64,000 nt of DNA from Nevskia sp043781855 (GCA_043781855.1 JAYWBB010000112.1:19834-83833), one strand, 5' to 3'; positions 15,846-24,451 are shown, counted from the stretch's first letter. Made by a program: numbers and translations. The notes: a model not told the origin generated them from the letters alone.

Positions 15846-18341
15846 TCAGGCCGGCCGCTCGGCGATATGGCGCACGGTCAGCGCGTTGTAGAGGCCGCGC
15901 AGCGCGCGGTAATAGCCGCGCAGGCCGAAGCCGAGCACCTCGATCAGGCTGTGCAGCGGCCGGTCGTGGATGCGCTCGCTATCGTTATCGAGCCAGGCGT
16001 CGGCACGGCCGAAGGTGCATTCGATCAGGCGTCGCTCGTCGTCGAGCGAGAGCGCCTCGAAACGCAGCCCGATGTGCAGCGGCTTCGCGGCGGTAACCAC
16101 CGCCTCGAACGCATATTCGGCGCCGCCGCGCCGCAGGCCGACGTGCAGGCGCGTGCCGACCGCGATGCGCACAGCCTGTGGCAACGCCAGCCCGAGGCCG
16201 TTGGCCGAGTAGTCTTCGGTCTCGCAGGCGACGACGTGGCCGTTCGGCAGGTACAGGCAGGCCGGCATGCGCAACGCAACGCGCTGCGCAACGCGCACCT
16301 GACGCGCCTCGGCCGCGACGCCGAGCGCCGTGCCCATCATCACCACGTTGGCCAGGGCCCAGACCGCGTTCATGATCACCGTGCCGCTCTCGAAGCTGTT
16401 CCAGTACAGGAGTCGTGGCACCGCGAGGGCCAGGCCGAACGTATTCAACGCGACGAGCGTCAGATAGGGCACGGCAATGGCCCAGTCGAAATAGGGCCGC
16501 TCCACCAGCCCGCCCTTGGCGGTGACGTTGAACGTCCCGGCGCTCGGCTTGATGAGCGCCACCGCCGTCGGCACCGCGATGTACCAGGCCAGCACCGATT
16601 CGTAGGCCTCGGCCCAGAACGAATAGCGGAAGCGGCCCTGCGTGCGCGAGTTGGCGAGGCTGGCCTGCACGAGATGCGGCAGCACGTAGATCGCGAGCAC
16701 GATCGCCTGCGCGTTGATCACGTGCATCTCGAACAGCAGATAGGCCAGCGGCGAAGTCAGGAACACCAGGCGCGGCAGGCCGTAGAAGAAATGCAGCATC
16801 GCGTTGGCGTAGCAGATGCGCTGAAAAAAGCGCAAGCCCGGTCCGAACATCGGGTTGTCGAGCCGGAAGATCTGCGCCATGCCGCGCGCCCAGCGGATGC
16901 GCTGACCGACGTGCGCCGAAAGGCTCTCGGTGGCGAGCCCCGCCGCTTGCGTCAGCTTCAGGTAGGCGGAGGTCCAGCCGAGGCGATGCATCTTCAGCGC
17001 CGTGTGGGCGTCCTCGGTGACCGTCTCGACGGCGATGCCGCCGACCTGCGCCAGCGCCGTGCGCCGCAGCACGGCGCAGGAGCCGCAAAAGAACGACGCG
17101 TTCCAGAGATCGTTGCCGTCCTGTACCAGTCCGTAGAACAGGCTGCCCTCGTTCGGCACGCGGCCGAAGGTGTCGAGATTGCGCTCGAACGGATCGGGCG
17201 AGAAGAAATGATGCGGTGTCTGCACCAGCGCGCACTTTCGGTCCTTGAGGAACCAGCCGACCGTGGTCTGCAGGAAGGAGCGCACGGGGATGTGGTCGCA
17301 GTCGAAGATCGCGATGAATTCAGCGTCCGTGACCTTCATCGCGTGGTTGAGATTGCCGGCCTTGGCGTGGGCGTTGTCGTTGCGCTGGATGTAATTTGCG
17401 CCAACCTCTCGAGCAAAGCTGCGGAAGCTGTCGCGCCGGCCGTCGTCGAGCAGGTGCACCCGCAGTTTGTCGCGCGGCCAATCGAGCGAGAGCGCGGCCA
17501 GCACCGTCGGTTTCACGACTTTCAGCGGCTCGTTGTAGGAGGGGATGTAGACGTCGACGACCGGCCAGGTCGTGGAATCTTCCGGCAGCGCCACCGTGGG
17601 CCGGTCGAGCGGCCAGGCGTTCTGGATGAACCCGAGAACCAGGATCAGCCAGGCATAGCTTTCCGCCACCACCAACCCAAGTCCGAAGGCGTAGTCCGCA
17701 CCCGATTCGAGCACCAGGGTCTGCGTCACGCGCCACCAGACGTAGCGCGCCGTCGCGAGCACCGAGAAGCCCATCATGATCAGGGTCGGCACATGGCCAG
17801 GAATGCGGCGCACAACAAGCGTCAGCACCCACATCACGAGGAATACGGCGGACTGCTGCGCGAACGACAGCGGCGTGGTGGCCCAGAGCACGACCAGTCC
17901 GAAGCCGAAGATCATCGCCACTGCTCCGGAAAAAGGCCGGCTGAGCAGCGAACCGACGGACCAGCGCTCGAGCTGGGCAGTGACGGGCGCGAAGTCGATG
18001 CCATCGAGCAACGCTTCGAAGCGCTGCAGCGGCCAGGCGATCACCGCGAGCGCGAAGCGCAGGATGGCGACGGGCACGCGCACCGGCGAACGCTGTCGCC
18101 GCCGCGCGCGCAGCGTTCGCACGCACATGGCTGTAAGCCAGTCGCGCCAGCGCCGGCGGTCGTCGACGCCGAGCGCACCAGCGCAGGCATCCGCGAACGG
18201 ACGCAGACGACGCTGCACCGCGTCGGGCAGCTGCGGTCGTCGTTCCGGTGGCGGCACCAGCAGGCGCAGCAGCCATTCGCGCCCGCTGTAGCAGTTGCGC
18301 ACGCCGAGTGCCTCGGCCAGTTGGTCGATCGGCGCGATCAC
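15846..18341 (-). CDS. bcsA: Cellulose synthase catalytic subunit with PilZ domain
   Basis: BcsA, 831 residues from a GTG at 18341 that overlaps the bcsQ stop (GTGA); the open frame reaches further to 18590 but that part is antisense-like, Arg-rich shadow of bcsQ. It is an inner-membrane processive glucosyltransferase (GT2) using UDP-glucose. Motifs seen: DDG at 299-301, DCD at 347-349, TED at 442-444 and QRIRW at 480-484. The c-di-GMP-binding PilZ domain follows, with RVAQR at 683-687 and DYSANG at 710-715, so activity should depend on c-di-GMP. Membrane helices flank the GT domain. The E. coli-type N-terminal extension of about 130 residues is present. Unusually, bcsB is not next to it. Confidence 0.95.
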   Translation of the reverse strand: MIAPIDQLAEALGVRNCYSGREWLLRLLVPPPERRPQLPDAVQRRLRPFADACAGALGVDDRRRWRDWLTAMCVRTLRARRRQRSPVRVPVAILRFALAVIAWPLQRFEALLDGIDFAPVTAQLERWSVGSLLSRPFSGAVAMIFGFGLVVLWATTPLSFAQQSAVFLVMWVLTLVVRRIPGHVPTLIMMGFSVLATARYVWWRVTQTLVLESGADYAFGLGLVVAESYAWLILVLGFIQNAWPLDRPTVALPEDSTTWPVVDVYIPSYNEPLKVVKPTVLAALSLDWPRDKLRVHLLDDGRRDSFRSFAREVGANYIQRNDNAHAKAGNLNHAMKVTDAEFIAIFDCDHIPVRSFLQTTVGWFLKDRKCALVQTPHHFFSPDPFERNLDTFGRVPNEGSLFYGLVQDGNDLWNASFFCGSCAVLRRTALAQVGGIAVETVTEDAHTALKMHRLGWTSAYLKLTQAAGLATESLSAHVGQRIRWARGMAQIFRLDNPMFGPGLRFFQRICYANAMLHFFYGLPRLVFLTSPLAYLLFEMHVINAQAIVLAIYVLPHLVQASLANSRTQGRFRYSFWAEAYESVLAWYIAVPTAVALIKPSAGTFNVTAKGGLVERPYFDWAIAVPYLTLVALNTFGLALAVPRLLYWNSFESGTVIMNAVWALANVVMMGTALGVAAEARQVRVAQRVALRMPACLYLPNGHVVACETEDYSANGLGLALPQAVRIAVGTRLHVGLRRGGAEYAFEAVVTAAKPLHIGLRFEALSLDDERRLIECTFGRADAWLDNDSERIHDRPLHSLIEVLGFGLRGYYRALRGLYNALTVRHIAERPA

Positions 18342-19021
18342 GTTCTTGCCCGCTCGTGAACGAACCAGCGCGCCAGCGCGTGGATGTCGCGCACCGCCTG
18401 CGAGCTGCTGCCGTAATCGAGCAGCGCGCGATCGGCGGCGAGCGCCTCGGCCACCGCCTCGTCGCGATGCACCGCGTACGGCGCCAGCGTGTCGCCGAGT
18501 TCGTCGAGCAGCACCGCGCGCAGGTCGGTGTGCAGGCTGCGGGTGGCGTCGAAGCCGTTGAGCAGGTGCACCCGCGCGCGCGCCGGACACTGCCCGCGCA
18601 GGCCGGCATAGGACAGCGGCGTCGGCGCCAGCACCTCGATCGCGCAGTCGGCCGCGCGGCAGGCTTCATCGGCCAGAAGCGAGGGCCGGCGCGGCGTGTC
18701 GCACAACACGATGGCCTCGGGCGGAAGCTCGATCCGCGCGAGCTGCACGGCGAACCAGCCGGGTTCGTGCGCAAGCCGCGCCTCCAGCGCAGCGCGCTGC
18801 GCTGCCGTGGTCTGCCCGAACGGCAGATAGCGCAGATTGTCGGCCGTCATCAGGGCGGCGTCGGCCCAGTCGCGGCCTTGCGCCACGGCGGCGCCGATGC
18901 CCGGCTCGGGCCCACGACCGGTACCGAGCAACAGGCCGAGCACGTTGGCCGGATCGAGATCGATGACCAGCGTCGGCACATCGAGCCGCGCGATGGCGTG
19001 ACCGAGTGCCGCCGTCAGCAT
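18338..19021 (-). CDS. bcsQ: Cellulose biosynthesis ParA/MinD-like protein BcsQ (start unclear)
   Basis: BcsQ, a MinD-like ATPase that with BcsR regulates and localises the synthase. The given start is the only in-frame ATG and leaves 227 residues, but homology plainly continues upstream: the frame reads VRLFALTSAAGGAGRT directly before this ATG, which matches the family P-loop (GGVGTTT in E. coli). In that 17-codon stretch back to an in-frame TAA at 19073-19075 there is no ATG, GTG or TTG. The real start may be ACG at 19051, another rare codon, or a -1 frameshift from bcsF, or there is a sequence error. Other family marks are TLVIDLDPANVLGLLLG and HRDEAVAEALAADRALLDYG. The stop overlaps the bcsA GTG. 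Confidence 0.85.
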   Translation of the reverse strand: MLTAALGHAIARLDVPTLVIDLDPANVLGLLLGTGRGPEPGIGAAVAQGRDWADAALMTADNLRYLPFGQTTAAQRAALEARLAHEPGWFAVQLARIELPPEAIVLCDTPRRPSLLADEACRAADCAIEVLAPTPLSYAGLRGQCPARARVHLLNGFDATRSLHTDLRAVLLDELGDTLAPYAVHRDEAVAEALAADRALLDYGSSSQAVRDIHALARWFVHERART

Positions 19022-19050
19022 AGTCCGCCCGGCGCCGCCCGCCGCCGACG

Positions 19051-19284
19051 TTAGCGCGAAGAGGCGGACGGTTTATCCTCCGGCAATGGCTCCGGATCCG
19101 GCGCGGCCGGATCGACCGGGATCAGCAGCACCGGCCGCCAGGCGCGGCCGAGCAGGCGCCGGCGCAATGCGCGCAGACGCAGGCTCGTCGCCAGCGGCGA
19201 GCGCAGCAGCAAGGCCAGCGAGCCGATGGCGCCGCCCAGGGTGAACGCGAGGAGGAAATCGACCGCGAGGTCGCCGAAGGTCAT
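19051..19284 (-). CDS. bcsF: BcsF-like small membrane protein
   Basis: A 77-residue protein: a short N-terminus, one membrane helix (AVDFLLAFTLGGAIGSLALL), then a basic stretch (RSPLATSLRLRALRRRLLG) and an acidic, Pro-rich tail. This layout and its place between bcsE and bcsQ match BcsF, the single-span peptide that recruits BcsE and the BcsG machinery to the membrane; E. coli BcsF has 63 residues. Sequence identity to BcsF is low by eye, so the call leans on topology and context. Its ATG overlaps the bcsE stop (ATGA at 19281-19284), and its TAA lies where the bcsQ coding region begins. Confidence 0.75.
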   Translation of the reverse strand: MTFGDLAVDFLLAFTLGGAIGSLALLLRSPLATSLRLRALRRRLLGRAWRPVLLIPVDPAAPDPEPLPEDKPSASSR

Positions 19285-20924
19285 GGCGCGATCGTGAGTC
19301 GCAGGGGCGACGACGTGACATTGCGCAGCGCCGGTGCCGGTGTCACCACTACCGATGTCGTTACGGCGATCGGCGGCGCCCTCTCGACCGTGGTCGGCGC
19401 GCAGGCATGGGATTCGAGTTGCAGCGAAAAAACCTGCGCCGGATGCAGTTGCAGGCGCTGGTGCAGGACATTCGCCTCGATCATCGCCGAAGTGTTGGTC
19501 GGGTAACGGACTTGCGACTCGATCAACTCGCCGATGGGCACCGCAAACAGGCGATCGACGATCTGATCGGCGTCGCGGTCCCAGCAGCCGAACATGAACA
19601 GATAGACGCTGCCGTCGCCGAAGGTGCAGATATCGCCGGGACGGGTGATCCGCAACCCTTTCAGCGTCTGCAGCGGCTCGGCGCCGGCGCGCAGCACGAG
19701 GCGCACAAGCACGCTTTCGAGCCCGAGCGTCGCGGCGCGGCGCGCACCCTCGATCAGCGCGATGCAGAACGCTTCCGGCGCGAGGTAGCCGCCCTGCGCC
19801 TGCGGCAGACCGTGCATGAAGGCCTCGCCGAAATCGGCGATGACTTCGCGGTTGTAGCGCTGCCCGCGCAGGCTGCCGATGATCGCGCCGAGCCGGTCCG
19901 TGTCGGTGGCGAGCACGACGACGTTCGCGCCCAGCGACAACAGCAGCTGTTCCTGGCTGCGCCGCAGTGGCGCGCCGACCTGGCAGACCACGATCTTCAG
20001 TGCTGGCCCGCGCTGGCGCCGCAGGCTGTGGACGGTGTACGCGAGATCGCGGAAGCGATGCGGCGCGTCGGTTTCGAGCACGCAGGTGGCGCCGACAGCG
20101 TCGCTGGCGCGTGCGGACAGCGCGTCGAGGTCTTCGACGATTTCCCATAGCGTCGGGATGCGCTGTTCGCCGCGGACGACGCTGGCGGTTGCGATCACGC
20201 GTTCCTCGTCGACGGCTTCCGCGAGCCGCGTGTCGAGCGGCTGGTCGCGTGCGCTGACGCGAGTATCGACGCCGAGACCGCCTTCCGGCAGGCGTCGCAG
20301 CGGGTATTCGGGGCTGATGATCTGCCCCTCGGGCAGACGCCAGTAATGCGTCGACCAGCGGAGCCGGGAATCGGCGTTGCCGATTGCGGCAACGCCGTCG
20401 AAACCGCCCGTGGTCAGCAGCGTCTCCGATGGCCGCTCGAGCAGCGCGAGCAGCGTCGTCGCAGTCTCGCGCAGCCATTCGCGCAGCAGCGCGACGTGGC
20501 GGTTGGCGTCGCCCTCGGCCGCGTCGTGCATCAGCGCTTCGCCAGGCGCGAGAATGATGATGCCGCCGGGTTCGAAGCCGAAGTGGTCGAACTCGTCGAG
20601 CAACTGTGCCGTGCCGGCACGCGCGAGGCGCGCCACGCTGTCGCGATCCGGACGAAACAGGTGCAGCCGCTTCTGTTTCGCCGCACGGTGACCGTCGATA
20701 TCGCAGCGCGCGAGAAAATCGAGCAGCGGCGCAATCGGCAGGTTGCCGATCAGCGCCGTGGCCTGCTTCGCCGACAGCGCTTCGACCAGCGTGCCCGCGA
20801 CGAGCTGCAGCCGCAGATCGGCGTCATCGACAACCACCGCATAGGCACAGCCGAGGCGCAGACTGCGCAGCTCCGACGGCAGCCCGCCGATGCCCAGTCT
20901 TACCGGCCGCGATGGCCGTTTCAC
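19281..20924 (-). CDS. bcsE: Cellulose biosynthesis c-di-GMP-binding protein BcsE
   Basis: BcsE, 547 residues from a GTG at 20924 that overlaps the bcsR stop (GTGA); this start removes an Arg-rich upstream stretch that is shadow of bcsR. BcsE is a cytosolic protein that binds c-di-GMP through a GIL (GGDEF I-site-like) domain and boosts cellulose secretion. The RxGD-type I-site is visible as RPGD in GLRITRPGDICTFGDGS, in the C-terminal third, with YLFMFGCWDRDADQIVDRLF after it as in the family. The N-terminal half is the degenerate RecA-like part (FEPGGIIILAPGEALM). A Pro/Val-rich tail of about 40 residues follows the domain. It belongs to the bcsR-E-F-Q-A-G operon. Confidence 0.92.
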   Translation of the reverse strand: MKRPSRPVRLGIGGLPSELRSLRLGCAYAVVVDDADLRLQLVAGTLVEALSAKQATALIGNLPIAPLLDFLARCDIDGHRAAKQKRLHLFRPDRDSVARLARAGTAQLLDEFDHFGFEPGGIIILAPGEALMHDAAEGDANRHVALLREWLRETATTLLALLERPSETLLTTGGFDGVAAIGNADSRLRWSTHYWRLPEGQIISPEYPLRRLPEGGLGVDTRVSARDQPLDTRLAEAVDEERVIATASVVRGEQRIPTLWEIVEDLDALSARASDAVGATCVLETDAPHRFRDLAYTVHSLRRQRGPALKIVVCQVGAPLRRSQEQLLLSLGANVVVLATDTDRLGAIIGSLRGQRYNREVIADFGEAFMHGLPQAQGGYLAPEAFCIALIEGARRAATLGLESVLVRLVLRAGAEPLQTLKGLRITRPGDICTFGDGSVYLFMFGCWDRDADQIVDRLFAVPIGELIESQVRYPTNTSAMIEANVLHQRLQLHPAQVFSLQLESHACAPTTVERAPPIAVTTSVVVTPAPALRNVTSSPLRLTIAP

Positions 20925-21121
20925 GGAACCGACTCGCGCTCGTCGTCGCCGCGCTTCAAGCGCAGCAGGAGCGGCCATCGCGCGAGCGCCTGCGCGGCCA
21001 GCTCGCCACGCTGCACGTCGAGATAGCGAAAAACGTCGATGCCACCGAGATGACGCCGCAAGGCATCGATGTCGTCCGAGGCGACATCGGCGCCCGGCAG
21101 AATGGATTCCGGAATGCTCAT
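20921..21121 (-). CDS. bcsR: BcsR-like small cellulose regulatory protein
   Basis: A 66-residue protein with the BcsR (YhjR) signature: DIDALRRHLGGIDVFRYLDV followed by ELAAQALARWPLLLRL, which parallels the E. coli protein (DIDYADI, then LAAALKRWPLL). BcsR forms a complex with BcsQ that is needed for cellulose synthase assembly. In E. coli bcsR lies directly in front of bcsQ; here bcsE and bcsF come between them. It is the first gene of the minus-strand bcs operon, 10 bp after the stop of the acyl-CoA-binding protein gene, so read-through from upstream is possible. Stop and bcsE start overlap in GTGA. Confidence 0.85.
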   Translation of the reverse strand: MSIPESILPGADVASDDIDALRRHLGGIDVFRYLDVQRGELAAQALARWPLLLRLKRGDDERESVP

Positions 21122-21131
21122 GGTCGATCGC

Positions 21132-21389
21132 TCAGCCGAGCAGCGCTTTGACCTTGGCGATGTAACGCGTCATCGCCTCATCGGGCGGCGTCCCTTTCAG
21201 TCTGGTCCAGGCGTCGTACTTGGCGCGGCCGACCAGATCGAGCATACCGGGGCGGCTACCGTTCGCGTCGCCGCTGCTGCCCTGCTTGTACATCGAGTAA
21301 AGCGCGAGCATGTCTTCGCTGCTCGGTCGCTTGCTCAGGGTCTTTGCTTCTTTCTGGGCTTGCTCGAACTGGGCTTTCAAATCGGCCAT
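21132..21389 (-). CDS. Acyl-CoA-binding protein (ACBP)
   Basis: An 85-residue acyl-CoA-binding protein; it covers the whole family length. The signature MYKQGSSGDANGSRPGMLDL and KYDAWTRLKGTPPDEAMTRYI matches the four-helix ACBP fold that binds long-chain acyl-CoA in the cytosol. The start MADLKAQFEQAQKEAK is chosen over a longer frame that runs into folA. TATAAA on the minus strand at 21424-21429, about 35 bases before the ATG, may be its -10 box. The gap to bcsR is only 10 bp, so ACBP and the bcs genes may share a transcript, which would be an unusual pairing. Confidence 0.93.
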   Translation of the reverse strand: MADLKAQFEQAQKEAKTLSKRPSSEDMLALYSMYKQGSSGDANGSRPGMLDLVGRAKYDAWTRLKGTPPDEAMTRYIAKVKALLG

Positions 21390-21465
21390 GGTCTCTACTC
21401 TAGTTTGTTTGTGATGGCGGGACTTTATAGCGCGTGGCGCAAGCAGGCTCAAACCGCGCGCGGGC

Positions 21466-21954
21466 TCAGGATCGCCGCAAGAGAGTAACGAACGAGTGCG
21501 CGAGGGCGTGACGATCATCGGCAGCGCGGTCGTCTCGCGCGGTCTCGCGCCAAGCCTCGGCGTCGATCGTCGGAAAAAAGGCATCGCCGTCGACCACCGC
21601 GTGAACACGCGTGAGTTCCAGCCGCGCCGCCAATGGCAGCGTCTGCCGATACAGCTCCGCACCACCGATGACGATGAGCTCGCCGCCGTGATGCGCGGCG
21701 AGCGCACTGTCGAGATCGTGAAATGCGCGCGCGCCGGGTTTCTCGAAGTTGCAATCGCGCGTCAGCACCCAGTTCGCCCGCTCCGGCAGCGGCCGGCCGA
21801 GCGAGTCCCAGGTCTTGCGGCCCATCAGCACGGTCTTGCCGATGGTCAGGCGCTTGAAGCGTTTCAGGTCTTCCGGCAAGCGCCAGGGAAGATCGCCGTT
21901 GCGGCCGATGACGCCGTTGTCGGCGACGGCGGCGATCAGGACGAGTTCGCTCAC
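21466..21954 (-). CDS. folA: Dihydrofolate reductase
   Basis: Dihydrofolate reductase, 162 residues, reducing dihydrofolate to tetrahydrofolate with NADPH. Family marks: IAAVADNGVIGRNGDLPWRL with the active-site acidic residue in LPEDLKRFKRLT, VLMGRKTWDSLGRPLPERAN for NADPH binding, and ELIVIGGAELYRQTLP. It starts at a GTG (21954) that overlaps the stop of the hydrolase gene (GTGA). It works with thyA, two genes upstream, which makes dihydrofolate during dTMP synthesis; thyA and folA are often adjacent, here with a hydrolase gene between them. Confidence 0.96.
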   Translation of the reverse strand: MSELVLIAAVADNGVIGRNGDLPWRLPEDLKRFKRLTIGKTVLMGRKTWDSLGRPLPERANWVLTRDCNFEKPGARAFHDLDSALAAHHGGELIVIGGAELYRQTLPLAARLELTRVHAVVDGDAFFPTIDAEAWRETARDDRAADDRHALAHSFVTLLRRS

Positions 21955-22793
21955 GGCACGGTCTTCGGGCTGCTGCGGTCGAGCACATCGATGATCTCCC
22001 GGATCACCAGATCAGGGCGCTTCCACAGGACAAAATGCCCCTGGTCCGGCACCAGGACGACCTTGCCGTTCGGCTTCGGCAGCAGCTTTTCGGCGTAGGC
22101 AGCGGTACGCGGATCGACCAGTTCGTCCTTCGCGCCCTGCACGACCGTGATCGGCATGTGCAGAGTTTTCCAGCGCGAGGTCTGCGTTTCGAGTTCGCCG
22201 ACCAGGGGCATCAGCTCCTGGTTCGACCAGACGAATTCCTCGGGTGCAAGCCACTGCGCCAGCTTCCAGGTCATGAGGTAGTTGTACCAGCGCGGCTGTT
22301 CGGTGTTCGGATCGATCGACGGCGCGACGAGCACGGCACCGCGCACCTCAAGGGGATAGTCCATAGCAAGTTCCGCGCCGATCGGTCCGCCCAGCGAATG
22401 TCCGACGACAACGGCGCTGCCGGCGAGGAGTGGCTCCAGCAGCCGCGCCTGCTCTGCCATCGGCGGCGCCATGCGGCCACCGTCGGAGGCGCCGAAGCCG
22501 GGACGATCGACCGAAATCAGCGTGGCGCGCTTCTGTAGTTCAGGGTCCGCGAGGTAGCGCGCCCAGGCCTTCCAGTCGCCCGGCGTGCCGTGCAGAAATA
22601 CGATACGCGCCGGACCGCCGGCAATTTCCCAGTAATGGATCGTGCGATCGCCGACCGCGTAGGTCTTCTCGACCGGCCGCGGCGGCTGCGGGAACAGTTG
22701 CTCGACGGGCCCGCGCGGATACGGCGGATTCGCGCCGAAGGCATTGAGTACCGTGAACAGCAGGCCAAGGCTCGCGAGATGCGCCGGCTTCAT
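21951..22793 (-). CDS. Alpha/beta hydrolase, exported
   Basis: A 280-residue alpha/beta-hydrolase-fold protein starting MKPAHLASLGLLFTVLNAFG, a likely signal peptide or membrane anchor. The oxyanion region is FLHGTPGDWKAWARYL, the nucleophile elbow is GHSLGG (VVVGHSLGGPIGAELAMDY), the acid is probably the Asp in GAKDELVDPRTA, and the His is in VPDQGHFVLWKRPD. The substrate cannot be told. The ATG overlaps the thyA stop (ATGA at 22790-22793) and its own stop overlaps the folA start, so it is fully embedded in a thyA-hydrolase-folA operon. Confidence 0.88.
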   Translation of the reverse strand: MKPAHLASLGLLFTVLNAFGANPPYPRGPVEQLFPQPPRPVEKTYAVGDRTIHYWEIAGGPARIVFLHGTPGDWKAWARYLADPELQKRATLISVDRPGFGASDGGRMAPPMAEQARLLEPLLAGSAVVVGHSLGGPIGAELAMDYPLEVRGAVLVAPSIDPNTEQPRWYNYLMTWKLAQWLAPEEFVWSNQELMPLVGELETQTSRWKTLHMPITVVQGAKDELVDPRTAAYAEKLLPKPNGKVVLVPDQGHFVLWKRPDLVIREIIDVLDRSSPKTVP

Positions 22794-23584
22794 ATGGCGA
22801 CTTTGGCCTTGATATGTGGGTGTGGTTCGTAGCCGCTGAGGCCGAAGTCTTCGAGCTTGAACGAGAACAGGTCTTTCACTTGCGCGTTCAGCGTCATCGT
22901 TGGTAGCGCCTTCGGCGCGCGCGACAGTTGCAGGCGCGCCTGTTCGAGATGATTCGAGTAGAGGTGGCAGTCGCCGCCGGTCCAGACGAAATCGCCCGGC
23001 TGGAATCCCGCGACCTGCGCGATCATCAGCGTCAGCAGTGCGTACGAAGCAATGTTGAACGGCACGCCGAGGAAGATATCGGCGCTGCGCTGGTAAAGCT
23101 GGCAGGAGAGTTTGCCGTTGGCGACATAGAACTGGAACAGCGCGTGGCAGGGCATCAGCGCCATCTTGTCGAGCTCGCCGACGTTCCAGGCCGAAACCAG
23201 AAGGCGGCGCGAATCGGGCGTGTTTTTCAGCTGTTCGAGCAGTTGCCCGATCTGATCGATGTGACGGCCATCGGCGGTCGGCCAGGAGCGCCACTGCTTG
23301 CCGTAAACCGGGCCGAGTTCGCCGTTCGTGTCGGCCCACTCGTCCCAGATCGAAACACCCTGCTCTTTCAGGAACGCGGTGTTGGTGTCGCCGCGCAGGA
23401 ACCACAACAGCTCCACCGCGATCGACTTCAGGTGCAGCTTCTTGGTCGTCAGCAGCGGAAAGCCGGCCGCGAGATCGAAGCGCATCTGGTAACCGAACAC
23501 CGAGCGCGTACCGGTGCCGGTGCGGTCGGACTTCTGGTCGCCGTGGTCGAGCACGTGCTGCATCAGGTCGAGGTACTGGCGCAT
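22790..23584 (-). CDS. thyA: Thymidylate synthase
   Basis: Thymidylate synthase, 264 residues, the same length as the E. coli enzyme. It methylates dUMP to dTMP with methylene-tetrahydrofolate. Seen: MRQYLDLMQHVLDHGDQKSD at the start, the catalytic Cys in LMPCHALFQFYVANGKLSCQLYQR, then RSADIFLGVPFNIASYALLT, and the C-terminal IKAKVAI. It lies 1 bp after lgt in the same direction. The thyA stop overlaps the start of the following hydrolase gene. Confidence 0.97.
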   Translation of the reverse strand: MRQYLDLMQHVLDHGDQKSDRTGTGTRSVFGYQMRFDLAAGFPLLTTKKLHLKSIAVELLWFLRGDTNTAFLKEQGVSIWDEWADTNGELGPVYGKQWRSWPTADGRHIDQIGQLLEQLKNTPDSRRLLVSAWNVGELDKMALMPCHALFQFYVANGKLSCQLYQRSADIFLGVPFNIASYALLTLMIAQVAGFQPGDFVWTGGDCHLYSNHLEQARLQLSRAPKALPTMTLNAQVKDLFSFKLEDFGLSGYEPHPHIKAKVAI

Positions 23585-23585
23585 G

Positions 23586-24392
23586 TCAGGCGTCGTTCCG
23601 GCGGTACGCGAGCATCATCAACGTGAGGCCGGCGATAAGCATCGGCACGCAGAGTTGCATGCCCATCGTGAACCAGCTCGTGCCATACAGGTATCCGAGC
23701 TGCTGGTCCGGCTCGCGCACGAATTCCACGGCGAAGCGGAATGCGCCATAGAGCAGCAGGAACAGGCCGCTGGCGGCCCTGCGCGGCCGTGGCTTCGCGC
23801 CGAACCACCAGAGGATCGCGAACATCGCGAGCCCTTCGAGGCCAGCCTCGTAGAGCATGCTCGGATGGCGCGGCAACGAGTCCGGCGCGTGCTGGAAGAC
23901 CATGCCCCAGGGCAAGGTCGTCGGTGCGCCCCAGAGCTCGCCGTTGATGAAATTGCCGATGCGACCGGTGAACAGGCCGACCGGCACGCAGACCGCGATG
24001 AAGTCGGTCACGGTCCAGAAGCTCAAGCGGTTCTGCCAGGCATAGACCTGCATTGCGACCAGCACGCCGATCAGCCCGCCATGGAACGACATGCCGCCCT
24101 GCCAGATGCGAAAGATCACGAGTGGATCGTGCAGGAAAACCAGGCCGTGCTCGTCGAAGTTATAGAAGAACGTGTAGCCGATGCGGCCACCGAGTATCAC
24201 GCCGAGCACGCCGTAAAAAAGCACGTCGGAAATGCGTTCCGAAGTCCAGAAGCTCAGATGCGGATAGCGGCCGCGAATTCGACTGAGCCACCAGAAGCCC
24301 CAGAAGCCGAGCAGGTAGGTGATGCCGTACCAGCGCACGCTCAGAGGCCCGAGATGCAGGGCAACCGGGTCGAAATCGGGGTGGACGAGCAT
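23586..24392 (-). CDS. lgt: Prolipoprotein diacylglyceryl transferase
   Basis: Lgt, 268 residues, an inner-membrane enzyme that attaches diacylglycerol from phosphatidylglycerol to the lipobox cysteine of prolipoproteins. About seven membrane helices. The Lgt signature GRIGNFINGELWGAPT is present, along with MSFHGGLIGV near the essential His and YEAGLEGLAMF later on. The pairing of lgt with thyA is common in Gammaproteobacteria. The ATG is preceded by a spacer of about 60 bp from rlmI. Confidence 0.96.
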   Translation of the reverse strand: MLVHPDFDPVALHLGPLSVRWYGITYLLGFWGFWWLSRIRGRYPHLSFWTSERISDVLFYGVLGVILGGRIGYTFFYNFDEHGLVFLHDPLVIFRIWQGGMSFHGGLIGVLVAMQVYAWQNRLSFWTVTDFIAVCVPVGLFTGRIGNFINGELWGAPTTLPWGMVFQHAPDSLPRHPSMLYEAGLEGLAMFAILWWFGAKPRPRRAASGLFLLLYGAFRFAVEFVREPDQQLGYLYGTSWFTMGMQLCVPMLIAGLTLMMLAYRRNDA

Positions 24393-24451
24393 GCGCGACG
24401 AAGGCTCCGGGGCGGTCGGCTTATTTTAAGGCAGGCGGGCTTGCGCGCGTG

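Noticed and set aside
15867..18359. An 830-codon open frame on the plus strand opposite bcsA
   Set aside because: bcsA on the other strand has all catalytic motifs; the plus frame has shadow composition (Arg, His, Gln, Val rich) and no domain.
18342..18590. An N-terminal extension of 83 residues on BcsA
   Set aside because: The stretch is Arg/Ala/Gly-rich and lies wholly over bcsQ in another frame; the GTG overlapping the bcsQ stop gives a normal BcsA start.
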